From: Ruegeria arenilitoris
Lineage (GTDB): Bacteria > Pseudomonadota > Alphaproteobacteria > Rhodobacterales > Rhodobacteraceae
Length of the DNA stretch: 64,000 nucleotides
Direction: 5' to 3'
Assembly: GCF_013030265.1 (NCBI RefSeq)
Contig: NZ_WPZQ01000005.1
Span: 248,001 to 312,000 of the forward strand
In this document: positions 19,215 to 27,154 of the stretch, piece after piece
Layout of the letters: every line of letters begins with the position of its first letter
Position numbering within the stretch: position 1 is the stretch's first letter
Notes under the pieces: generated by a model
What the model was told of the DNA's origin: nothing
The model's database searches: none
Seen by the model: only the letters and a program-made list of their open reading frames with translations
Position numbers and translations under genes: made by a program

Positions 19215-21308
19215 ATGGCAAGGCAGCAACAGCTTTCGGTGCAGGATGCGTTCTCACAGGGCATGTCTCACTATGAAAAGGGACATCTCAAACCTGCTGT
19301 GGGTCTGTTCTCCGAGATCGTTCGCGCGGCACCACAATTTGCACCGGCGCATCACATGCTGGGATTGATCGCATTTCAAACCGGCCAGCTTGATCCCGCC
19401 GTCAAAGCGCTTGGTGAGGCCGTGCGTTTGCAGCCTGAGAATGGAAACTTCCTGACGAACTTCACCGAAGTACTGCGCGGTGCCGGTCAATTGGATCAGG
19501 CACGAGAGATTGGAGAGCGCGCGGCGCGAATCGTACCCGGCAGCGCCGCGGCACATTCGAATCTCGGTTTGGTCTACTATGATCAGGGCCATCTTGATCA
19601 GGCAGAAGCGTCTCAGGAACGTGCGCTGGCTTTGGCCCCTGAATTCGACCGCGCGATCAACAATCTGGGAAGCATCGCGCGCGACAACGGTGATCGGGAT
19701 AAGGCGGCACTGCTGTATCAAAAGGCGCTGAGGATCAATCCGTCATCTGCCGAGACGGCCAACAATCTCATCTCGGTGCTGATTGAGGTGGAAAAACTGT
19801 CCGAGGCCCGCAGCGTTGCGGAAAACCGGTTGGAGCAGACACCGCGTGACGCCGAGCTGCACCGGAATTTCGGACGGTTGTTCATGCTCGAAAACGATCT
19901 GGACAAGGCAGAGAATGCGTTTCGAAACGCCATTTCACTGGATGGGAACAAAGCCGACAGCTTTGTTGGTCTGTCGCAGGTTCTGTTTGAGAAGAACCAT
20001 CCAAAGCTTGCCCTTATCGAAGCCGAGCAGGCACTGCGCTTGGATGAAAACAGTGCAACGGCGTGTCATCAGGCAGCGATGGCCAAGGCTCATTTGGGCG
20101 ATGTCGCGGGCGCGACAGCTTTGTATGAACGCGCCATGGAGCTGAAGCCGGATCTGACTGCAAGCCGGCTTGCATTGGGCCATCTGGCTATCGAACAGGG
20201 CGATTTTGAGATTGCGCGTCAGCATTTCGAGACCGCGGCAGAATCGGCTGATGATAAGCTTAGCGCTCTGATCGCTTTGGCGCGGCTGGAAAAAGTCACC
20301 GAAGAAAGTCCCGTATTCCAGCAGCTGGAAGCCGTCCTGCCGGACGCTGCGGATATGCTGCCGCAAAAGGCGGTCGCCTATCGTTATGCAATGGGTGACT
20401 GCTATGAAAAGCTGGGGCGTTATGATGAAGCTTTTGAGAATTACGAGAAAGGGGCGCGGATCAAGCGCTCGCTTGTTGCCTACGACCCATCAGAAACCGA
20501 TGAACTGACGGATGACCTGATCGCCACGTTTGACCAGTCCATGATTGAACGTTTGCGCGGCAACTCCATTTCAAGTGAAAAGCCGATCTTTGTGGTTGGC
20601 ATGCCGCGTTCGGGCACAACGTTGACCGAGTCAATTCTGGATGCACATCCCGAGGTGGTCGGCGCCGGGGAACTGAACGACCTGCAGAACCTTTTTGGGC
20701 GTCTGGATGATGGGGCATCGAACGTGCCGCGATCTGTACGCTCAGTCACTGATGAGACCCTGATCCGCCGCGCTGAAGACTATGTGGATGCTTTGTCTCT
20801 TCATGCGCCGGGTGCTGGTCACGTCGTTGATAAAATGCCTGCGAATTTTCAGTTGATCGGTCTGATCCATGGGATCATGCCCAACGCAAAGATCATCCAT
20901 ATCGATCGCGATCCGTTGGACATATGTCTGTCCTGCTATACCCGCCTTTTCGAGCGCAGCCAGTTGCACAGCTACGATCAGGAAGAGCTTGGACGGTATT
21001 ACAACAACTACGTGCGTCTTATGAACCACTGGCACGCGACATTGCCCAAAGGCGCTTTTCACAGCATCCGCTATGAGGAGCTGGTGGACGATATCGACAG
21101 CGTGGCACGCGGGATCATCGACTATTGCGGGCTGGAGTGGACCGATGCCTGCCTTGAGTTCTACTCGGGCAAGCGACGTGTAAGAACCGCCAGTGTGCAA
21201 CAGGTGCGCCAGCCGCTCTACTCTTCGTCCAAGGCCAAGTGGCGTCGGTATGAACGCCATTTGCAGCCCCTGATCGATACGATAGGTGACCGTCGGATTG
21301 TATCTTGA
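19215..21308 (+). CDS. TPR-repeat sulfotransferase family protein
   Basis: This 697-residue protein has an N-terminal array of about nine to ten TPR helices (residues 10-420) and a C-terminal sulfotransferase domain (about 455-690). The PAPS 5'-phosphosulfate loop is KPIFVVGMPRSGTTLTESIL at about residue 456. The 3'-phosphate part appears as HIDRDPLDICLSCY. A late SSKAKWRRYERHLQPL is typical of bacterial TPR-sulfotransferases related to tyrosylprotein sulfotransferases. The family moves sulfate from PAPS to a hydroxyl, and the TPR array may bind a protein substrate. The start is supported by AGGAATGAGGTAA upstream. It lies beside a type I secretion operon (convergent, 204 bp) and is divergent from the autotransporter, so one of these surface proteins is a plausible target. 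There is no signal peptide, so it is cytoplasmic. Confidence 0.88.
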   Translation: MARQQQLSVQDAFSQGMSHYEKGHLKPAVGLFSEIVRAAPQFAPAHHMLGLIAFQTGQLDPAVKALGEAVRLQPENGNFLTNFTEVLRGAGQLDQAREIGERAARIVPGSAAAHSNLGLVYYDQGHLDQAEASQERALALAPEFDRAINNLGSIARDNGDRDKAALLYQKALRINPSSAETANNLISVLIEVEKLSEARSVAENRLEQTPRDAELHRNFGRLFMLENDLDKAENAFRNAISLDGNKADSFVGLSQVLFEKNHPKLALIEAEQALRLDENSATACHQAAMAKAHLGDVAGATALYERAMELKPDLTASRLALGHLAIEQGDFEIARQHFETAAESADDKLSALIALARLEKVTEESPVFQQLEAVLPDAADMLPQKAVAYRYAMGDCYEKLGRYDEAFENYEKGARIKRSLVAYDPSETDELTDDLIATFDQSMIERLRGNSISSEKPIFVVGMPRSGTTLTESILDAHPEVVGAGELNDLQNLFGRLDDGASNVPRSVRSVTDETLIRRAEDYVDALSLHAPGAGHVVDKMPANFQLIGLIHGIMPNAKIIHIDRDPLDICLSCYTRLFERSQLHSYDQEELGRYYNNYVRLMNHWHATLPKGAFHSIRYEELVDDIDSVARGIIDYCGLEWTDACLEFYSGKRRVRTASVQQVRQPLYSSSKAKWRRYERHLQPLIDTIGDRRIVS

Positions 21309-21512
21309 CCCGCATGCTCAAACCATCTCCGGCGGTTCAGAAGCAAATAGTTTGACCGTGGTGATCTTTTGTCATGGGGTCAAAAGAACTAACAGCACCA
21401 GCCCGGGCTACCTTAGGTGCACAAGGACTAATCATCCGACCCGCACCTGTGTTTTGAACCCGCTACTAGCGAAGTACAACTGCTCGGTCAGAACCCCAAT
21501 CCGCGCTGGTTT

Positions 21513-22823
21513 TTATTCACGCAGGGCCTGGTCCTTGATCTTCAATACGGGTTGAATCAGGTAATCCATCACGGATTTGCGCCCCGACAGGATGTCGACC
21601 TCGGCGATCATTCCCGGAATGATTTCGACTGCTACACCTCCTGCATCCAGAATTGCGTTTCTGGTCCGTATTTCGACGACAAAAACCTCTTCATCATTCC
21701 GTTCGGATCGGGTGATCGTATCTGCGCCGATGCGGACGATTTCTCCATTCAGGCCACCATATCTCGCATAATCATAGGCCGTGATCTTGACCTTGACCCG
21801 TTGTCCTGCGTGCAAAAACGCGATGTCGCTAGGTCTGACATAGGCTTCGACCAGCAAGGTGTCGTCCAGTGGTACGATCTCGATCAGCTCTTCGCCGCCG
21901 CGCGCCAAGCCGCCAAGTGTCGTGCGGTGTATTCGATTGACAACACCTTTGACCGGAGCACGAACCTGAGCCCGGGAAGCACGATTGCGAAGCGCGGGCA
22001 GGGTGGGTTTCAAAGCCGCCAATTCAGCGGTGACCAGAGCCAGATCGGTTAAAGCCGCGCTGCGAAACCTGCTGCGCGCTGCTGCAATCTTGTCATCAAC
22101 TTCAACCAGGCCAGTTTCCAGTCGGCTGACCACGGCCTTGGCCCTGATTTTGCGTCCCTGCCATTCCGCCTCGCTTCGGCGTAACGCCAGTAAAGTTGTG
22201 GCCGGTTCCATACGGCGTTGCACAAGCGGGGCCATCATCGCGCGCTCCTCGGCAAGAACCTTTAGGGTCTCATCTGCTGTAACCTGATCCACCAACCCCT
22301 CTTCGTACTCGCGCTGCCGTTGCTGACGCTGTCGTTCCAGAATGGCTATCTCAGCCAGCAATTCGGCTTGTCGACCCTGAAATAATGCAGTTTCCGAACG
22401 AACCACCTCTGGGGCCTCGTTGATCAGGATGTTGTCAAATTGCAGCTCGGTCCCGTTTATCTCGGCCGAAAGCCGTTGTGCTCGAGCCATCAGGCCAAAA
22501 GCGCGCTGCTGTTCCCGCCCCAACTCACCGTCGATCTGGGTGGTATCGAACTCCATCAACAGCGTGCCCTTGTCGACCATCTGCCCTTCGCGGACGTGCA
22601 CCTGTTGCAGCACGCCCGGTTCTGTTGCCTCGATCAGTTGTATGTCAGCCGAGGGAACAACGCGCCCGTCTGCCCTGACCACATCATCCAGTTCGGTGTG
22701 ATAGGCCCACAGCCCGGCTGCGATGAGGCATGACAAGATAACCAACAATAGCAGCGATCCACGTAAAGAAGAGCGCCCGCGCATCTCCCGCGCGAGGGTG
22801 TCGAGATCAGGATGCCGCGACAT
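21513..22823 (-). CDS. HlyD-family type I secretion membrane fusion protein (set 1)
   Basis: This periplasmic adaptor has 436 residues. One N-terminal membrane helix lies at about 22-42 (LLLLVILSCLIAAGLWAY), followed by the lipoyl-like start DDVVRADGRVVPS, a long coiled-coil hairpin (about 90-280) and a beta-barrel region ending with SGRKSVMDYLIQPVLKIKDQALRE. That C-terminal signature belongs to the HlyD/PrtE type. It links the inner-membrane ABC exporter to the TolC-like channel. Its start overlaps the ABC gene by 17 bp. It is the last gene of the adhesin operon, which supports its use for export of that adhesin. Confidence 0.92.
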   Translation of the reverse strand: MSRHPDLDTLAREMRGRSSLRGSLLLLVILSCLIAAGLWAYHTELDDVVRADGRVVPSADIQLIEATEPGVLQQVHVREGQMVDKGTLLMEFDTTQIDGELGREQQRAFGLMARAQRLSAEINGTELQFDNILINEAPEVVRSETALFQGRQAELLAEIAILERQRQQRQREYEEGLVDQVTADETLKVLAEERAMMAPLVQRRMEPATTLLALRRSEAEWQGRKIRAKAVVSRLETGLVEVDDKIAAARSRFRSAALTDLALVTAELAALKPTLPALRNRASRAQVRAPVKGVVNRIHRTTLGGLARGGEELIEIVPLDDTLLVEAYVRPSDIAFLHAGQRVKVKITAYDYARYGGLNGEIVRIGADTITRSERNDEEVFVVEIRTRNAILDAGGVAVEIIPGMIAEVDILSGRKSVMDYLIQPVLKIKDQALRE

Positions 22824-24954
22824 TCAGATGCCTCCGCTTTTTGGGGGCATGCTGAGTCAACAGGCTCTTTGGCCCGTCTGCTCCGACCTTGCCGTCTTCG
22901 ATCACTATGACCCGATCAACCAGTTCCAACAGGCTGGTGCGATGCGTGACCACCACCATAGTTGAATCCTGTGTTGCCTCTTTTAGTCTTCGGATGATTT
23001 CGGCTTCGTTTTTGACGTCCATTGCGCTGGTGGGTTCATCAAACAGCAAAACAGGCGGTCGCCCGATCAGCGCCCGTGCCAGTGCGATGGCCTGACGCTG
23101 ACCGCCCGACAGGCCTTCGCCACGTTCGGCCAACCTGAGGTCGTATCCATTCGGGTGTCTGGCAATGAAATCTTCTACTCCGGAAATCCGCCCGGCACAG
23201 ATCAGATCCTCGTCCCGTGGTCGAATGGCGCCGCTGGTGATGTTTTCGCGAACAGTGCCCGAGAACAGCCAGATATCCTGTAATACAGATCCGACGTTAC
23301 GGCGTAGATCTCCCGGATCAATCTGACGGAGGTCCAACCCGTCCAGCATCACCGATCCGACACGGGGCTGGTAAAGACCCAGCAGCAAGCGTGCGACAGT
23401 GCTTTTTCCCGATCCGATCTGACCAAGGATCGCAACCTTTTCGCCAGGATTGATGGAGAAACTCACACCTTTCAGCGCATCCTCATCCTGATTGGGATAG
23501 GCAAAGTGGACATTGTTGAATGTGACGCGCCCGTCAAATCGGGGGCGACTAATCCAACTGCGTCCCTCTGGGCGTTCGCTTTCAGCTTGCATCAACGCAT
23601 TCAGATTTCGAAACGCGCTCCGGGCCTGATTGACGCGGGTCAACGTCTGCGCCAGCTGGCCGAGTGGTGCCAATGCGCGTCCGGTGAGCATAACCGACGC
23701 GACCAGGGCCCCCATGCTGGCCTGGCCATCCGAGATCAGGAAAACGCCGTAGAATACGATCAGCACTTGTGCCGCCTGTTGTGTAAAACCTGTCAGATTG
23801 AGAGCCAGCTGCGTAACCGCACGGCTGCGCATTCCATGCTCTGACTGGCGGGCGACGGCCTCCTCCCAACGCGAGCGCATCTGTCGTCCTGCGGCCGTCG
23901 TCTTGATGGTTTCCAGACCTGTCACGGCTTCGACCAAGACAGACTGTTTGGACTGACCGTCCGAGAAGCTTTGTTCTGCAAGGCGAGAGAGTAGCGGTTG
24001 AACCGCCAACCCCGTCAACAGCACGATTGGCACCGCCAAGGCGGGTATCAGTGCAAGCGATCCGCCGATCATGTAGATGGTGAAGACAAACAATCCGATG
24101 AATGGCAGATCAACAACCGCAACCAGTGTCGCCGAGGTGAAGAATTCTCTCAGCGTTTCGAACTCGCGCACGGTACTTGTCATTGCTCCGGTTGATCCGG
24201 TGCGTGATTTCATTTTGATGTTCAGTAACTGGTCGAATATGCGGCGGCCCATGAATTTGTCCGCGTTTTGCCCGGCGCGATCAATAAATCCTGCCCGCAA
24301 TATCTTCAGAATAAAGTCGAATAGCAGCGCCAGGCAAACACCCATTGTCAGGGCAATCAGCGACTCCGTTGCCTCGTTTGGCAAGACCCGGTCGTATACG
24401 ATCATGATAAAGACCGAAGTCGACAAGCCCAGTATGTTCGTTAAAGCTGCTGCCAACGCAACCTGAGTGTAAGACCAGCGATTTGCCGCAAGGGCTGACC
24501 AGAACCAATGCCCCGTTGGTTTGACCTTTCCCTCGGCAATCTCTTCGCGATGTTCCCGGCGAAACAGGATGGCATAGCCTGTGTAAATTTCACCAAAGCT
24601 GCTCTCTGAGACTGCGCCAACGCCTTCGCCAAGGGTTGGATCGTAGATCAGAAGATCGTTGTTTTCTGCACGCCCGCGATAGACAACTGCTTTGTTTCCT
24701 TCCATCAGCAGGATTGCAGGAGCCAGGCTACCATCGAATTCCTTGAGTTTGCGGGTCCCAAAACCCGCCTGCATTCCGGCCTGCTGCGCAACGGTAATCA
24801 CGTCCCGGTGGGTCAGTGCACCCGACGGGTTGGAATGCGCAGCGTACAGAGCAGCCTTCGTCAATGGGCGTTGCAGCGTGGTGGCAACGTGCAACACACA
24901 CGCTTCCAGCGAGGAGAGGGTGTCGAGGCCGGACGGGGTACCGTTTTCGGTCAT
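22807..24954 (-). CDS. Type I secretion ABC exporter with degenerate C39-like domain (LssB type)
   Basis: The start at 24954 gives an exact ATGA overlap with the TolC-like gene; an ATG five codons upstream (24969) is less likely. The protein is about 715 residues. Residues 1-125 form a C39-peptidase-like domain. It does not appear to keep the usual catalytic His, the relevant region reading KAVVYRGRAENNDLLIYDP, so it is probably a substrate-binding rather than a cleaving domain. The membrane domain (about 150-440) has six helices. The ATPase has Walker A GQIGSGKST, the signature LSGGQRQ, Walker B VLLFDEPTSAMD and the switch histidine VVTHR. It is likely to export the Ig-repeat adhesin at the head of the operon. 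Confidence 0.93.
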   Translation of the reverse strand: MTENGTPSGLDTLSSLEACVLHVATTLQRPLTKAALYAAHSNPSGALTHRDVITVAQQAGMQAGFGTRKLKEFDGSLAPAILLMEGNKAVVYRGRAENNDLLIYDPTLGEGVGAVSESSFGEIYTGYAILFRREHREEIAEGKVKPTGHWFWSALAANRWSYTQVALAAALTNILGLSTSVFIMIVYDRVLPNEATESLIALTMGVCLALLFDFILKILRAGFIDRAGQNADKFMGRRIFDQLLNIKMKSRTGSTGAMTSTVREFETLREFFTSATLVAVVDLPFIGLFVFTIYMIGGSLALIPALAVPIVLLTGLAVQPLLSRLAEQSFSDGQSKQSVLVEAVTGLETIKTTAAGRQMRSRWEEAVARQSEHGMRSRAVTQLALNLTGFTQQAAQVLIVFYGVFLISDGQASMGALVASVMLTGRALAPLGQLAQTLTRVNQARSAFRNLNALMQAESERPEGRSWISRPRFDGRVTFNNVHFAYPNQDEDALKGVSFSINPGEKVAILGQIGSGKSTVARLLLGLYQPRVGSVMLDGLDLRQIDPGDLRRNVGSVLQDIWLFSGTVRENITSGAIRPRDEDLICAGRISGVEDFIARHPNGYDLRLAERGEGLSGGQRQAIALARALIGRPPVLLFDEPTSAMDVKNEAEIIRRLKEATQDSTMVVVTHRTSLLELVDRVIVIEDGKVGADGPKSLLTQHAPKKRRHLNVAAS

Positions 24955-26294
24955 TGCAAGCCATCCCAATTTGTAAGCTTGATCCCCAGCAGATCCACGA
25001 TGTCACCGGTCAGACCAAGTGCGGCGTAGTTGGTGAGAAAAAAATTCTGTTCGGCTAAAATCAAACGTTCCTGTGCATTCACATAGTCGCGCTGAGCATC
25101 CAGTATTTCGATCAGACTGCTGCGGCCGATCGTAAATTGTTCTTGCGTAGCGGCGACACTGTCGGCGTTGGCTCGAACAGCAATCCGGGCCTCGCGCAGG
25201 CGCTGCGCTCCGGCTTGTTGGTCAGAGCGAATGAAGTCGAGTTCTCTTGTGATTTCACGGATCAGAGTCTCGCGTGCGAACTCAGCCTCTTTAACCTGCG
25301 CCTCAGCTGCAGCGATAGCGGCACGGCGTTTGCCCGTGCTATCCAGTTCGTAGTTGACCGAGAGGTCCACGCCAAAATTGGCATCCCGATTAACGTCCTG
25401 ATCAGCAAAGGCTGAAACACGGATATCTGGTTGGCGACGGGCCAGTGCAGCTGCTCTCTCAGCTTTCGCGGCCGCCAGCGTGGCGTCGGCCCGCCTGATC
25501 TGAGGACTGTCGAGCACGATCTGCAGATCGCTGCGGGACAGATTCGGAGCGGGGACGGGCGCTGTGAGACTGCCTGGCGGAGCGCCAAAAACTTCGAGAA
25601 ACCGTGCGTTTGCGCGATCCGAGCGGGCTCTGGCATCAGCAAAGCGGGTGCGGGCATCCGCGACACGTGAGCGTGCGGTTAAAACATCTGCGTTTGATCC
25701 TGCGCCACTGGCTGTCCGATCGGCAATCTGTTGTTCGATTGTTTCATGCACTTCGACATTGCGGCGCGAGATTTCTACGATTTCTCGTCGGTTTAGTACC
25801 AGAACGTATGTCTCGATCGCCGCCAGTGCAGTGGCGGAAGCGGTCTGTAGTTGATCGCCCCGGCTTTCCAGAACACGTGCCCGCGCTGCAGTCAGGTTGC
25901 CTGCGGCCGCACCCCCATCATAAACAAGCTGTGACACGCGCAGATAAGGCGTTGTATCGGCAATATCCGAGTCCACGCGTTGTGAGCGTGCGTTGAGACC
26001 CAGAGAAACTTCTGGCAGGAATGCCCCTTTTGCAGCGTCACGCCCGGCCTTTGCCGCCTCAAGCCTTGTATTGCTCTGCGCCAGTGTTGGACTGGTCTGA
26101 ACCGCGTCCCGCACGCGTTTGCCAAATGTACTTTGGGTAAGAGCAGCCGAAGGTTGGGTTGCCCCAGCCCCTGCTGAGCCTGCGGAGAAGGACATCTCGA
26201 CCGGGACCAGATCCGGAATCGGCTCACAGGCCGATATCAGAGTGGCAGGGATCAGAATGGTCAGAACCTTCCAGAGTTTTTTAGTAATCTGCAT
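24951..26294 (-). CDS. TolC-family outer-membrane efflux lipoprotein
   Basis: This 447-residue protein has a signal sequence ending in a probable lipobox, LISAC, so Cys at about residue 23 would be lipidated. The rest is the TolC-type alternation of long helices and short strands: two halves with VRDAVQTSPTLAQSNTRLEA and RREIVEISRRNVEV, and a C-terminal SLIEILDAQRDYVNAQERL, a strong family signature. It forms the outer-membrane channel of the type I exporter. It overlaps the SapC-like gene by 14 bp and the ABC gene by 4 bp. It is the only TolC-like gene in the window although there are two ABC-HlyD pairs, so it may serve both. Confidence 0.92.
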   Translation of the reverse strand: MQITKKLWKVLTILIPATLISACEPIPDLVPVEMSFSAGSAGAGATQPSAALTQSTFGKRVRDAVQTSPTLAQSNTRLEAAKAGRDAAKGAFLPEVSLGLNARSQRVDSDIADTTPYLRVSQLVYDGGAAAGNLTAARARVLESRGDQLQTASATALAAIETYVLVLNRREIVEISRRNVEVHETIEQQIADRTASGAGSNADVLTARSRVADARTRFADARARSDRANARFLEVFGAPPGSLTAPVPAPNLSRSDLQIVLDSPQIRRADATLAAAKAERAAALARRQPDIRVSAFADQDVNRDANFGVDLSVNYELDSTGKRRAAIAAAEAQVKEAEFARETLIREITRELDFIRSDQQAGAQRLREARIAVRANADSVAATQEQFTIGRSSLIEILDAQRDYVNAQERLILAEQNFFLTNYAALGLTGDIVDLLGIKLTNWDGLQ

Positions 26295-27084
26295 GGATGC
26301 CCTCCAACTGCTGGGCGCTTGCCATGGCGCACAGGAACCCGTTCAGTTCCGGACTTTCGGCATCTGGTGATCGATGCAGTTGTTTTTGCTGTGCTTTGAA
26401 CACCCATGCACAATGCGAGAGGGAGACCTGATGTGCGTGGATCAGTCCCAGGGCGTTGTTGTTCATGAGAAGCAGTTTGTGCGGCTGCGAAAGTGCTTCC
26501 ATCCGCGCAAAGTCGATCCCAAGCCACTCCGGCTCAAGATCGATCCCATCGTGATGTAGCAACGGCTTAAAGAGGTCCATTTTATCAATGATGTCGCACA
26601 TTCGACGTGTCGCGGCGTTGGCGGTTGTGTGGCTTTGGAAAAAGGCGCAGACCGCGCAGAGGTCAGGTGTCAGGGTTCCATCAGTCGTAAAGAATGGTTC
26701 GTCCCGAATATCATCGGTCACCAGTCCTGACGCCTCGTCCACCAGCAGGCGGAACGGCTGGTTGGTATTTGGTGGGGTGTCGGTCAATGGCTCTGCGCTG
26801 AAAGGATAGCAGCGCAATATCGACGGGACATAGCTTGCCAGCCAGCGTCCTTGCGTGGAAACGAATGGCACCGGTCCGGCAGTCAGCGAGAATACCGCAA
26901 AGGGTCGGATGCCGGATCTGGTCTTGCGAAACATGATCGGGAACGCCGCGGCGATCTGACAAAGCTCTGTGTGAATGACAGGACATTCTGAGAGCTCACG
27001 CGCGAAACCGTACGAGGTGAAACGTTGCCAATAGCGAGCCTGGTGTCGGTCGCGGCTTACAGGAAAAAGACCATTCTGAGTCAT
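26281..27084 (-). CDS. SapC family protein
   Basis: The start is taken at 27084 (MTQNGLFPVSRDRHQ), about 267 residues. The earlier ATG at 27129 sits inside the arm of a hairpin and is unlikely. The N-terminal FPVSRDRHQARYWQRFTSYGF pattern, the central PFAVFSLTAGPVPFV, and GRWLASYVPSILRCYPF match the SapC family (named from a Campylobacter S-layer locus). The C-terminus ends with WVFKAQQKQLHRS and a short tail. The biochemical function of the family is not established, but members recur beside type I secretion genes. Here it lies between the adhesin and the TolC-like gene, so it probably assists secretion or control of the substrate. No signal peptide is seen. Confidence 0.85.
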   Translation of the reverse strand: MTQNGLFPVSRDRHQARYWQRFTSYGFARELSECPVIHTELCQIAAAFPIMFRKTRSGIRPFAVFSLTAGPVPFVSTQGRWLASYVPSILRCYPFSAEPLTDTPPNTNQPFRLLVDEASGLVTDDIRDEPFFTTDGTLTPDLCAVCAFFQSHTTANAATRRMCDIIDKMDLFKPLLHHDGIDLEPEWLGIDFARMEALSQPHKLLLMNNNALGLIHAHQVSLSHCAWVFKAQQKQLHRSPDAESPELNGFLCAMASAQQLEGIHADY

Positions 27085-27107
27085 GCGCCCCCCGGGAGGT
27101 TGATTGT

Positions 27108-27132
27108 GCGATGCCCGGACATCGGGCATCGC
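27108..27132 (-). terminator. Hairpin between the adhesin gene and the export genes
   Basis: A perfect 10-bp stem (GCGATGCCCG / CGGGCATCGC) with a 5-base loop lies 22 bp past the adhesin stop and ahead of the sapC-like start. No U-run follows on the minus strand. It may act as an attenuator or a 3' stabiliser, so the adhesin message accumulates above that of the exporter genes. Confidence 0.6.
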
Positions 27133-27154
27133 GGTTCACTGTATTTCCCGCGGT

